A stretch of 64,000 bases of DNA. Origin: Elysia crispata (taxonomy: Eukaryota; Mollusca; Gastropoda; Plakobranchidae). Positions 14,301 to 26,788 of this stretch are shown here, in pieces. The notes below the pieces were generated by a model. That model made no database searches. It was not told the DNA's origin and saw only the letters and a program-made list of their open reading frames with translations. Position 1 is the first letter of the stretch. Every line of letters begins with the position of its first letter. Where the stretch lies: contig JAWDGP010005317.1 in assembly GCA_033675545.1 (NCBI GenBank), forward strand, positions 477,501 through 541,500, in the 5' to 3' direction. The translations under genes were made by a program, and so were the position numbers.

Positions 14301-17300
14301 AAATTTCAAAATTGATCATTGAATGGCATGCAAAAAAAAAGCCAGTAAATTTCTACCCACAAGCCTGCTTGTTTACACTAGTTTCGCATCACAGTGTATT
14401 GTGGTGGTACATAAAGTGAACACTATGAACCAGAAGGGCCTATTGTTAACAATGTTGGTCATACAGTCACGTTATTTAGATATATCTACAGAAAGGGTTA
14501 ACAAAACAAACATTTTATTATTCACAGCCTGCACAGTGTTTTAACAATCTTAAATTGTTATTGCATACAAAGGACAACACATGTGTTGAAAAAACAGTGT
14601 TAATGCTGCAAAATAATTTCACAATTTGATAAAAAAAGTAAATATTGTACTGACATAAGAAAGAAGGCATGGAATAGCAGATATTATATGAGTTTGGTAT
14701 TCCAAAAGGAATCATGTATGGTTTAATCAACCCTGACTTCATAATCTCACTAGAGTGTGTTATCAAGCTGATATTGTTCTGTAAAAAAATGCCACTATCT
14801 TTGCTTAAAGAGCACGCTTTGCAAGTCTGAGATTAAAAGAATTTGTGATACTGATAGACCCTAAGGTAAACCATAGAAACTAAATTTACAAAAGAAATGA
14901 TAACAATAATATACACCAAAAAGCAGAATAGTATCCTACTGTTGAGATCCTAATTAATTTTTAGCGATTATGTGATTTTCAAAATAAAAGGCCAGATCTT
15001 GCCTCTATTAAACTGCTAGGTACAGGAATTATGAAAAAATTATGGGAGCATGACAAGCCAGGAACTAATGAAGGTGACAGATCAGCATTTAATTTAGATT
15101 AGACCTAAAAAATTTTTGAACAATATGTGAAACCTTTTTTTTTTTTAATAATATTAAACATACAATTTAACCAAATCAAGATAGATGTCTTAAAATTTTC
15201 TTAAATTCTTTATTTCCCTTCTTTTATTCGAATTTCTGAGAAATAAATGTGGAAGTGCTCAATTCTAAAAAAAAAAAAAAATTACAAATCCCATTCAATT
15301 GAAGTAAACATGATTTACATCAAATTATACTTTTATGCTTCAAAGGGCCTAGCGTTGATTACTTTAACACAAAAAAGGATTCAATCCTATCTCTTAAAAA
15401 CTAAAGAAAAGACCTTACTGAATCGACAAAAATATTGAATTCATAAGCTATATCAGCTTGCACATGAATTGTGAGATATTTCTATGAGGAAAATCTGAAA
15501 TAAAAGTGCGATGAAATCTTTTCTGGTTAAGGCCTGAAACAAATTTTACAGATAGTTTCAGCCCAATTATGCTATAAATGGATTTTTATCTGGGTGAAAA
15601 CATTCAATTGTAAGTTAGTGAAATGACAAGCTTATCTTATCCATGCCTAATCTTTATTTGACAAGTGTCTAAATCAAATCATGAAATTACAAAGACTATT
15701 GTGTTGGACAGGAATGCCTTTATGGAACTTTGGGAGTTTCATCATTATCTTCATGTACTACATCGAGAACCGGTAGAGCCTTTCATCTTGTTTTAAAAGC
15801 TGATGATGTTATTATGTATCATCAAGGCTCCTAGTTCTATTGAAACGTATAGCCATACTGATACTCTACTGGATCTGAAGAGCCCAAAATTCTTCGCTCC
15901 CCATATGAAGCACTGTACAACAACGTCTTGGTCAAAAACAATTCACAATAATTTCTATCAAGATCAGTCCCTTTGTAGATCTATCTCACATATCAAAACT
16001 TAGCCTAATCAAAACCGATATTTATATCATTATCACAGAATGATACTTGGAGTTCATTTGACTACCAGTACTTGTTTTATTTATAATAGTTGCAATTATC
16101 ATTGATACAGTTTAGAATAATTTTTATTGCAAATTCATACATCAGTTACCATATTGAGCACAACCCAAGGGAAAGAATTATTTTAATCACCAATTAACCT
16201 CCAAAGACAAATACCAACATAAAATTGGACCACAAGATCACATAAATCGGGCTAAAAGGTGGTGAGAAAACTATAACTGTAAGGTATATCAATAACTCTA
16301 CACAACCATTTTTGGACATAAATTTACTTTTTTTTTAGCTTGAAGTAGCCCAGAGGTTTTCCATACAACATAAATTTTCTGACCCAGCCATTATAAATTA
16401 CATGGTCTGAAAGGTTTATGTTGAGAATATTAAGCTTGCAATTTAGCCTGTTGACTGGCTTTGCTGGCTTATAGTTTGGTTTTTCACTAAAACCAAAAAA
16501 TCTTTTGCTTTAAAGAAATAGTTGACAATCAAAAACAAATTAGTTACATCATTCTGATATCTACTCAACAATCAATAGCAATAAAAGTAATACCTTTCCT
16601 TTCTCATGCAGTACATTTGGAATTTAGGTTGTTTTATTTACATCAAAATTATATGCCATCAGTATTTGCAAAAAAGATAAATCTTCACCTTCACGAATGA
16701 CGCTCAGGGGTGTTTGAGGCATGTGTAAAGGCCGCTGATCATCTTGACAAAAGGCTTCCGAATCTGCAAAATTTCTGACCAGAACAGATCCTCCAGACTG
16801 ATGAGGGTGTTGCTGTGAGTCCAAAAAGCTGTTGCCTGTCACACCTGCAGCATTTCGAACACCATGCATTTGTGATGAATAGAGCAAAGGTTGTGGCACT
16901 GAGGATACAACCCCCACCCCACCACCACTAACAGGCTGCGAGTAAGCTACTCCGAAAGACTGTGAGACTGTAGAGGTAATATCTGTGCGGGTTACTGGGG
17001 CAGAGGTCATTCGTAGTTTTTGGAAATTCTGGACCAGATGAGCTGCCGGTGTGGGGTGTGAGGCTGCATTGGAAGAAGAGGGAGGAACAGCATGACTGCT
17101 AATGTTAGGCTGTTGTATTGAGGCAGGTGAGTTAAACTGCTGGTTTGAGTTCAAAGCTTTGTGGTACTGAGATGATGGGAACTCCTGCTGAGGCTGGTAT
17201 TGTGAGTAATGGTGAGTCAGGGGTTTGTCAAGTCGATAACCTGCAACAGAAAAATGCTGCAGCTGTTGCTGCTGCCCCAGAGGCTGGGAAGGACGAGTTG

Positions 17301-18369
17301 ACTGAACCTGGGAGCGAGGGGCTGGCTGGTTACCTACATAATATTTGTCCAAGTCACTAAACACAGAAACATCCTGTTGTTGCGAAAGAAGCCCAGCTTG
17401 CCCTACCGAGGGTCTCGGTACAAGCATAGCTTGAGGCAATGCAGATGGATGGCCGAGGCTACTGGGCACAGACTGAGCTTGTGGAATGTAGGAGGCTGGC
17501 ACTTTGGCATTGCGGCCCAATCTCTGGAAAGTTGTGCCCTGCCGGGCTGGTGTATGATAATCTGAGATAGAAAAATAAAAAAGTGAACTCAGTTCCCACA
17601 AACATCTTGCAATTGTCATACTCAGCAAAAAAAAAAGATGTTCATGTTATAGTGTTAGGTATAATTTGCAGACCTTGAAAAGAGAAGGTAATGTTTAAAG
17701 AGTAAATTTAATCAAAATTGCTATTTGAAATAATTATGTTACCCAAAAAAATATTAAAATCAATACACTGCAATATCTATAATAAGGCACATTCTTGTGT
17801 GAAATCTTTAAAAAAAAACTCTGGAGAGAAGAATTCTTCATCATTAGTTATATATATTTCAAAAAGAAAAGTTGGGGTATGATCAAGATGTTTTGCAGTA
17901 AATGATGATTGTAAAAACTGGAAGTCTATAAATTTACTGGGGGTAAAAGGTGACTAAAGAGGAAAGGAAGATGTGCCTTTGTGTGCTTGTATGCGGGACA
18001 AGACAAGGAAAGAAGGGTTGGTATTAGAACATTCAGGGACCTTATCAAGGAAAATGTTCTTAGGACAGAAGGATAACTGCTCTGCTGTGGGAAGAGCTAT
18101 TGATATTCTGAAATAAAAAAAAAATCCAACTTACATTAAAAAAGCAGACTTGACAAAATCTAAAGTAGTAAAGGAAAAAAAATTATATCAGGTGCAAAAA
18201 AAAAAACAGTTTTTATCTACATTCACGCTTTATATTTTTTTCACAATTAAATAAAACTTGAGAAAAGTTTACTTCTCAATAATGGAGGCGTTTCCCTTTT
18301 CATGTAACGCCCAGCAACACCCTCATTGAGACCTGATTCCTTTTTCTTTGCCAGCCTCCTCTTGTCCAT
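8357..18369 (-). CDS. SAV1: Salvador homolog (Hippo pathway WW/SARAH scaffold), 7 coding exons
   Basis: Salvador binds the Hippo/MST kinase through its SARAH domain and promotes phosphorylation of LATS/Warts and so control of Yorkie/YAP. Minus-strand coding exons: 18369-18273, 17561-16689, 12181-11930, 10641-10443, 9676-9519, 9210-9149 and 8857-8357 (TAG at 8359-8357). The frame closes at every junction, giving 713 residues. The N-terminus carries [14 protein letters not shown], a conserved Salvador motif, which fixes the ATG. A Gln/Ser/Pro-rich disordered region (about 33-405) follows. WW1 (about 419-452) has W425, W447 and P450. WW2 (about 456-485) has W460 but Tyr482 in place of the second Trp, as in known SAV1. 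Then come LVPANPY, IPEWL (528-532) and the SARAH helices (about 548-595, from [12 protein letters not shown]). The last 115 residues are mostly Q/H/S. The human protein is 383 residues, so the extra length is low-complexity sequence. Confidence 0.96.
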
Positions 18370-18405
18370 CCTACACTAGTGCAAGTTCCTGATACCAAAT
18401 TTACA

Positions 18406-18408
18406 ACT
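18406..18408 (-). other. Candidate splice acceptor of a SAV1 5' UTR exon
   Basis: On the minus strand a pyrimidine run followed by ctacag ends about 37 nt upstream of the SAV1 ATG. This suggests that the first coding exon is preceded by a spliced non-coding exon, so the promoter would lie further right in the 1.8-kb head-to-head interval. Confidence 0.45.
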
Positions 18409-18410
18409 GT

Positions 18411-20055
18411 AGAAAAAAAGTCATACATACACAAATAAGGATTTTATAGTTAGCAAAGGCAGGGTAAGATATGTTTGGTATTTGTTGTGAATTTATGCTT
18501 TTATCTTGATGGGATTTAAACTAATTTGAGACTTATTTTTCTTGCCAACTAATTGCTTTGGAAATGTATAGTTGTTTTTTTTTGCAAAAATGCCTTTGGT
18601 TTTGCCAGACATCATGTGCAATGCCTAATTTAATTTTGAATATACATGGTGTCATTATTTTGAGTGAAATTTCACACCAGATTCATTCTCTGCAAAAGCA
18701 CATTACTACCTATGAACCAAATAATAAGGCCCACAAACACGAAAAAGTATTAATTACTATTCTTCGTTGTAACTATATTTAACAATTACAAGATTAGTTG
18801 AAATTCCAAGAAGCAATTTTAAGCTAGTATCTGTGTTCATTTCCTTGAAAAAAAAAAGCCATAAAAATGGTCGTCCTGTTCATTGTGAGACACTAATTAC
18901 TTACAATTTCTGACTGACAATGCAAAATAATTTTATGACCTGGGTGATTTAATTTACTAGGCCTAGATCTTTTTATTTTTTTTTTTCATTTTTGCATTGA
19001 CCAAGACACCACTACTATTATTAATCACCTTATAACTTTGCTGGACACTCTTAGGCTCTAAATTTTCGTTTCTCTTATGTTCTTAGTGGATAGTAGAGAA
19101 AAAGGGTAAAACTAATACATTGCACCTAAAGTTAAAACATAAACATGAATAATGGGGCGTGGAATCATCTCTTACAACAAAAACTGCTCTGAACAGACTG
19201 GTTCTGTCAATTTTGACTAAAACAAATAACCCACAAAGCATCCATTCTGTTCAGAAAAGATTGTGAGATTGCAAATTACTTTGCACGTAACTTGATGAAC
19301 AATTTGAGAAATCTTAATTGATATTTTGGATTATAATCAGATAAATTCTAAAAGCATAGATCTAGAATGAAGTCTAAATTCTACACATTTGGATTAGAAA
19401 GGTCTTGAGGTCTAGACTATCACTATATAGGTCTAGGAACTACAGATTGAAACTTTATAATACAGTAGATCTAATCATCTAGATCTAGATCTAGATCTTT
19501 CTCTAGAATCTCGAGATCCTACTCTAGATCTACATTTTACATGATTATTTGCCTCTGAATCACTCTAATAACATACATGTATGCGCGCATCTGTATACTG
19601 TGGAGTTCTCGAATCTCTTATTTAAACCAAGAGTAGTCAATATGTTATGTCTAAACCTAAATTCCACGATTCCCTGATTCTCAAGGAAGTTAGGAAGTGT
19701 CCAAAGCAGAACACAGAGGAGAAAAGCAAAACAAAACCATATTGCCAGGAGTTCTTCTGTTTATTATGAAAGAGGTTTTAATAATTATTATTTTATCTAA
19801 AAATTAAATCATCATTGAAATATTGTTAAGCATTTTTTGATAATAATTAAAACAGTCAACTACTTTAAGACTTTATTAATTAATATTACTCTAGCTGTAG
19901 TGAAGCAAATCATTTTTTTTTCATATTACAAATAAATTTTTCTTAACTTTAAACCAAACAATATGGCAATATTTGAAGGAAGTCTAAACACCAATATCTG
20001 TGTTAAACGTCACAAGATTTTGTGTAACCTTTCTTAACAGGAAGTGACACTTATT
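18411..20055. other. Interval between divergent SAV1 and RSPH genes
   Basis: AT-rich sequence between two head-to-head genes. It probably holds the SAV1 promoter and non-coding first exon, which I cannot place. A CTAGATCT cluster lies at 19477-19498, with single copies around it. No coding exon is seen. Confidence 0.5.
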
Positions 20056-20070
20056 GTTGTTTATAGCAAC
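20056..20070 (+). promoter_or_regulatory. RFX-type X-box upstream of the radial spoke gene
   Basis: GTTGTT-TAT-AGCAAC fits the relaxed X-box consensus RYYNYY-N(1-3)-RRNRAC bound by RFX/DAF-19 factors, which drive ciliary genes. It lies about 135 bp upstream of the RSPH start codon, the usual range for X-boxes. No TATA box is evident beside it. Binding is inferred from sequence and gene type only. Confidence 0.6.
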
Positions 20071-20204
20071 CTGCACCAAGGAAACGGGACAGCCATAACT
20101 GAAGCCGCTGCAGGTGGCTGAAACATGAATGATTCCTAACTGTACTTCTTTGGAGCTAGAGACTTCATCTTAATTTTTAGGGCTGGTTCGAAATATAGAT
20201 AACA

Positions 20205-23200
20205 ATGTCAGAAGGCGAAGCAACGCCGGTGCCTGATGCAGCTGTAACAGGCAAAGAAAAGGAATTCTTGAAGGCAAAATCATATTTGTTGACGGCCAGC
20301 ACAAACACAGGCATCAATTTGTAAGTACACTGACAAGACAAGAGCGAAAACAATGTACATCTACTTGAACTTGCTTTAAGTATTTGGAATACTTGCAACA
20401 TTTCTATTCTATATATTCTAGCAATATTCACTAGATATAATTATGTTCTGCCATGGGCTCGAAGCTCTGTTCAAACAAAACGAGAAAAGGAATAAAAGTC
20501 TAGATCTCTATACTTACACGTGCATTTTTTAGTACAGTTGTATAGATAACGATGCTTCACTTCTCATTTTATAATTTTGTTCTGGAAGAAGACTGAAAGT
20601 TAAAACACATTCTAGGTATTCACCCTTTTTTATGTTGACCTGTAGTGGCTACAAAATCCAAAAGCAAGAATGAAAGAGGTGGTACAAAAAAAAAAAAATT
20701 CACCTTTTCTAGTTAGAAGTCTTTTCAAATGTTACATCATGAATTAGATTCTGTCTCCTGAATTGTCCACTCTTATTTAAAGCTAAACATGTTCATATTT
20801 ATTTTTACAATATAACGCATTTACAATTTAGAACTGTTACTTAAATATGTATTAAAGTCATAAAAAATGCTTTGAATATTTCTTATAATGTGGAATTGTT
20901 GTGGAAGAAGTGGAAATGTACATCTCATAAAAAAGTTTTTTACATATCTTCATTAAATGATTCAGGCTGTTCAGAATATGAAATAGCTTATTAACCTTTT
21001 AAATGTTGTCATAATTTATATTCATGGAGAAACTTAAGAGAAAATGAAAATCATCATGTTTTTTGTTTTTTTTTTTCATATTATTCTATCATTTTTATTT
21101 TAGATATGACCATTTGTCAAGAGTGCTTGGTAAAATTCTTGACGAACGACCAGACAATGTGGTTGACATATTTGAGGACATTAGTAAAGACTCTAAAAGA
21201 ACCAAGTTTACATCAGATGCAAACACAGTTCAAGACAAAGTAGACAGATCAACAGAAGTAGCCCTAGCACAAGTACAAAGGAAACTTTTTACAGTACGTG
21301 ACTTCTTTTACTTAAAAAAATACTTTCTAGATACATGTTTATCTAAAATGAGATTGTTGGAGCAAGTTTTTTTTCTTTGTTTAACCCACCAGCCTTATAA
21401 TGTAAATATTTGAAATATTTTTTCCTTGGATTTAAAAAATCACTCAAATGACATTTTATGAAGAGCCATAAATTCCTTTACCTGACCATTTTTCAACAAG
21501 ATAAAATCTTTAAAATGTTGGGAATCTTACCTTCTGATGTGAAAAAAATTAGACTATTTAAGTGCATGGCGTTTCCTTTTTTGACATTCCATGAAATGTT
21601 AATTCTTTCTCAAACTTTCATCCAAACAGAAAGGTAGTGATGATGGTGAAGATGATGTGGCACAAGATGATGAAGTGGAAACCCCCTTGCCCAACATCAT
21701 GGAATTGTGTTTCTTTTTTGAGCAAGCTGGTATTGGCCTTAACCGTGAGGAAATGATCCGCATTTGGCTGGCTTTAAAAAGTTTGGTAGATAATCACCCT
21801 CTTCAACATGTTCGGTTCTGGGGAAAAATTTTTGGTACCGAACAAAACTACTATGTAGCAGAGGTTGAATACAGAGAAGGTGATGAGGAAGAGGAAGAAG
21901 AGGAGGAGGTAAGCATTTGTATGAGCTTTAAAAAAATATTCATAGTTCCGTTGCGATGTAAAAATAAGTGGAAATAATTGGAAAGATTTGTTACATGTTT
22001 ATCGCTACCTTAATACATTTAAAATATTAAATTCAGCAAATAGAATAAAAGCATGAAGAAAGGCTTTGAATGCATTTCAGATTCTGAAGGGAAATCCCTT
22101 AAATATGATTTCTCTTCTTTTTATCTATGTAAATTAAAATTCACTGGGTGAGCTATGTGATTTAGCTACCACTATTTTCAACATTTTTTTTTTAATCTAG
22201 CCAGAGGAAGTTCAAGAGGATGATGTAGTAGAAAAAGAGGGTGAAGAAGAAGGTGACGAAGGTAAATATTTGGAAATAGCTGAATCATAAGAATACTAAA
22301 ATGGAAAAAAGAAGCCTCTTAAATGTAATTATTTTAAGCTTTTTAATGAATTTTTATGCTCTGCTCTAAAAGTTAAGCCAGTACTTTCATGATCAATAAT
22401 AATTTAGTTGTTTTTAAATGGAGCTCTCAATGAGAAAAAAGCTTGAGAAAGCCACAGGTTCACACAAACATGATTTTGTTGACAATTTGTATAATTTGCT
22501 TCTTTGTATTTTTTTAAATCATCAGAAAAACTCTGAAGTAGAGTGGAATTGTTCATTTTGTTTAGTGTTTCCAATCTTAGCTTATTTATCGTATTTTATT
22601 ATTATATTTATTGCATTGCCAGGTAGCCTAATTATTATTGAAACTAATTTTTCCAAATTTTTTTTTATTTTATTTCAGAGGAGATTGAGGAGGATGACAC
22701 TCCAAAGCCAGACTTCAAGCCACCACCCACAGTCCCTAAGGAAGAGAATAGAACGGGCGCTAATAAGAAAACATACTTTGTCTGCAATGATCGTAAGTTG
22801 CTCTAAGTTTTTGATAAATGCATGTCAAGAATAAATTTATTGTGAGAGATATGAAATGCTTAGGGTTTATTTTTTGATTGCCAAAGCCTTCAACAAGATA
22901 AAAAATCCCCCTCTTCACTAACAACATTTTTATTTTCATCATTGCCATCATTTTGATTGTAATCATAAATTTAGGTTGAATCTAGAGTGGGAAAAAGTTT
23001 GTTTCTGTGTTTACAAATATACTGATTTGCACACATGTAATCTTTTTGTTCTTCTTTTTTTTCTAGCCGGCAAGCCTTGGGTGAAGCTGCCTCTGGTTCA
23101 GCCAAATCAGATAACTGCTGCTAGGATGATCAAGAAATTTATGACTGGTAGACTAGATGCTCCAGTAAGTCTATGAGAACAATAAAAAAAAAATCACCAC

Positions 23201-24339
23201 TTAACTTTTCAAATGAAACTACCACTTGATATCAGATGGTTTTTACCACGGATGAGATATGAAAAGCAAGAAATAAAAAGGAAGATTTCAAGGAAAAAGA
23301 GGAGACTTAGAGGGAGGGGAAAATATAGGGAAAAAAAAGAAGAACAAAAACGATGAATAAGAATAGAAGAAGAAAAAAGAAGACTATTCAAAGAGAAAAG
23401 GAAAAAAAGAAAGAGTGAAGTGAATGGTAAATTTCTTCACAGTATTCTTTAATCAATTTCTCTAAGATTAATGCCTTGTATATTCCTTTAGGTTGTCAGT
23501 TATCCACCTTTTCCTGGTAATGAGTCCAACTATCTACGGGCTCAGATTGCAAGAATTAGTGCTGGAACACACATCTCTCCACTAGGATTTTACCAATTCG
23601 ATGAGGAGGAGGAGGAGGAAGAGGAAGGAGAAGGTAGGTATTTCTATTTTTTTTCCTCTATCACACTGAATTTTAATATTTGATGAGGACAATTTTTCAG
23701 TTTGTCAGTGTTTTTCAACCTTAGTTTGTTTCTTGGTGAAAAGTTTGACTCAAAAATTATTCATACCAGCAATTGTTTGTCATTTTGTGTACTATTCTTA
23801 TGTTGATAACTTGTCTTAAAACCGAATAATAAGGGAAATAAATGATTAGTCCAGAAATCTGATTAATATTCCTTTTTGATTATAATTTTCTTACTTTGAA
23901 GCTATTGAAAGTATCATGGCTTTAGCCTAAATTTAATCACTTTTTCTATACTCTTTCAGGACGTGACCATTTTGTAGAGAACATGGATTTCGAGGGAATT
24001 CCCGTTCGTGAACTGGCCGATCCTTCTCTTGGTAACTGGGTGCACCATGTGCAACACATCCTTCCTCAGGTGAATAGGAATTTTGAATCAATACAGAACT
24101 CTAATTTTTGGATGAAATAAAACAAGAAACTTTAAGTTTACTAAAAATGCTGAAGATGGCTTTGCTCATTTTGTCCAATTTTGAGTATTTGACCTGCATC
24201 TGAATTAATAAAATTCATGTTCAATTTAGTCTTCCAGCACCATCCATAATAATGATGTTGATGATGATAATAATAGTAGTGATAACAATAATAAGAATAA
24301 TAATGGTGATGAAAATAATGATAATAATAACAATAACAA

Positions 24340-24417
<78 letters not shown>

Positions 24418-26711
24418 TAATAATAATAATAAAACTAACAATGGTAAATTTTTCATTGTTGTAAAATTAATTGATAACAATAAGCTCCAGTAAAAGCTGC
24501 AGCAGCAGAAATAGTAAGAGACCTGCTAGAACTGTCAAGCTCAGTTCCTACATGCCGACATATCTCTGAAGACATGTTTGAACTTATAACGCGGTCAGAT
24601 AGTCTTAACCTGGTTCTGCAACTTTTTAACCTCAAGCAGTTTGCTTTCTCTTCCTACATGAATTTTTATATATAAAAGCGGACTTGGAAACCTTTGATTG
24701 CAAACTCCTCCGTTATTACCCAACCCACACCTTTGGAATTTTGCAGGCGTCCATAGCATTCATGTGGCTAGGTTGTAAACCATAAAAATTTATGCAAACT
24801 GCTTTCCTCATTTTCCCCAAAATGCATTGTTTCATTAATATAGGCTACCTCATGATCACCAATTTTGTGCGCCATTTTGTAAAATCCAAATCTATTTATC
24901 CATTTTTTAAAAACACTCATTATCATGTAGGTTAAATAACTGTGCGGCTAAGAATTTCTGTAAGGCAGTGCACTTTTATGTGCTTTATGCAAAATTTCCC
25001 AGCTTTCTCATAAATGTTTAAAATGATGTAAAAGAGATCGGGAAAGTGTTGATTTCCTCTATTCCAAAAGGATTTAAGTTCTATATCTAAATTTTTTTGT
25101 TAATAATGAGAGTTATCAAGATATCTAGTTTCCAGATAGAGATGGGTAGGTGGAGGTATAATATCTGGATCATTTAAGTAAAAGGATAGATATCAAAACC
25201 ATATAAAAGCCTGTTTAATACAAATATGCACCCCAGCCCCGTCAAAACGGCACCAGGTTCCTGTATGTAGAACGGGGTATTCAGCTTGTCAATATATATG
25301 AGATAAATCTCCTATTTATATTTGTTATTGAAATTACTATATTACAAAGATTACATACAATCATAAGGCACACAAAGTATCGGCAAAATGTGGTACACTC
25401 AAGGCTTATTTCATGCAAACAGAGACTTGTTTCTCTCCTCAATGCAAGAATCATTTTGATTACATTTTTCTTTACCCAAACCAAATGATTGGTATGACAC
25501 AATAATTTTCACTTACCTAGTTGGTGACATTCTATTGAATCTTTCAATTCTGAAAAATTGCATGAAAAAAATCCTTTGAAGAGTTACTTATAATAATTAA
25601 TGTTTTTGCAGTTTGAAATAGAAAAGAAGTGAAAAATCATCCTCTAGATGTTGCCTTTTGAATTCATATTTCTGACATCTCATTTTAATACTAATGGTCA
25701 GATAATCAAAGTTTTTCTTATGGTCAACACTCGATTTTACTTTTACAGGGGCGTTGTTCATGGTGGAACCCTGTTCAAAAGAACGAGGACGATTTCGAGG
25801 ATGAAGAGGAGGAGGAGGAACGGGAGGAACCCGATGAGCCTACGCCGGAAGAAGGGCCAGCTTTGTTGGCTCCGCTCACAGAGGACGAGGAGGTGGGAAA
25901 CATGCCTGCCTGGACCCCAGCTCTCTCCTCAGCCCTGATACCCCAGTACTCAATTGCTGTGATACACTCCAACCTCTGGCCTGGTGCACATGCTTTTGCT
26001 TTTGAGAAGTAAGACTTGAGTTATTGATCTTGACTGGTTACATAGTTTATGACCATAAAATTTCGCAGGTTGTAGAATTTATTTTGGTTGCATCCATTTC
26101 ATGGGCAAATGATAATTTGCAGAAAATTTCCATTTTGTATTAATTCTTAGTTTTATGGTTTCAGAACGCTTTCCCCATGCATGTTATTGTTTTTTTAACT
26201 CGATGCAAACTTATTTCTTTTTCTAGGCAATTTGTAATAACGTATTCATAAACTATGTGTTATGCATTTGTGCTATCGCTGACATACCTATTTCATGAGC
26301 AAAGAAGATACTTATGGTAATGATTCAAAGAAAACTCAAAGTCAAAAAGGCCCTCAAATGGATTTCAAGAATTTTGTTCAGATTTTAGGTTTAGAATCTA
26401 CAAGATTGATTTATATCATATTTTATTTTTAAATTTTTCAAATACATGGCAAAAACTATCCATGTTGTCTTGTTTGAACCAGAAAATTTGAGAATGTGTA
26501 CATTGGCCATGGGCAAAAATACAAATCAGAGAACTACTGCCCACCAGCACCTCCACCCATTCAGGAGGAATTCCCAAGTGGACCAGAGATCACTGAGACA
26601 GAAGATCCAACGCCAGAGGAGGAGGCGGCCCTGCGGGCAGCACAGCAAGAGGCTGCAGATGCTGCGGAGGAGATGGAGGAGGCTGAAGAGGAGGAGGATG
26701 AGGACGATTAG
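20205..26711 (+). CDS. RSPH4A: Radial spoke head protein, RSPH4A/RSPH6A family, 10 exons
   Basis: This is a radial spoke head component of motile cilia and flagella; it passes signals between the central pair and the dynein arms. Exons: 20205-20320, 21104-21293, 21630-21908, 22201-22261, 22679-22792, 23067-23164, 23492-23633, 23960-24069, 25749-26008 and 26483-26711 (TAG). The total of 1599 nt gives 532 residues. Family signatures in order: [127 protein letters not shown] and [12 protein letters not shown]. Acidic Glu-rich stretches sit at the ends of exons 3 and 7, in exon 9 and at the C-terminus. Vertebrate RSPH4A and RSPH6A are longer (about 716 residues); Chlamydomonas RSP4 and RSP6 are about 460. 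Vertebrates have two paralogues, so the symbol stands for the joint ancestor. The 1.7-kb intron 8 contains repeats. Confidence 0.96.
24248..24432. repeat. Degenerate (AAT)n microsatellite in RSPH intron 8
   Basis: Imperfect GAT/AAT triplets pass into a nearly perfect AAT array. It creates long false leucine and isoleucine frames on the two strands. Confidence 0.9.
24484..24675 (+). other. Unrecognised 63-codon open segment in RSPH intron 8
   Basis: A plus-strand frame bounded by stops (TAA at 24481-24483 and 24673-24675) reads [20 protein letters not shown], then [20 protein letters not shown]. Its composition looks more protein-like than neighbouring chance ORFs. It has no Met start and no match I can name. 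It could be a fragment of an inserted element or pseudogene, or chance. Confidence 0.25.
24873..25065 (+). repeat. Dispersed repeat, copy 1 (RSPH intron 8)
   Basis: Aligns with 60628-60840 in the same orientation. The best block is ATTATCATGTAGG, then TAAATAACTG, then CGGCTAAGAATT. The similarity weakens towards both ends. Two diverged copies 36 kb apart point to an interspersed repeat family rather than a local duplication. Confidence 0.6.
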
Positions 26712-26782
26712 ACTAGAAGATGAAGATGTGATGGGGAGGTCTACCACTAGTTAAGCCCGAAAATAACATTTAAAAGAAGAAA

Positions 26783-26788
26783 AATAAA
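26783..26788 (+). terminator. Candidate polyadenylation signal of the RSPH gene
   Basis: AATAAA lies 72 bp past the stop codon. A second copy at 27616-27621 could define a longer 3' UTR. Confidence 0.5.

Noticed and set aside
20188..20200. GGTTCGAAATA resembling a tRNA B box in the RSPH 5' UTR
   Set aside because: There is no A box at the right spacing and no cloverleaf.
25775..25972. Minus-strand Ser-rich frame
   Set aside because: It is the antisense of RSPH exon 9, whose acidic GAG/GAA codons read as Ser on the other strand.
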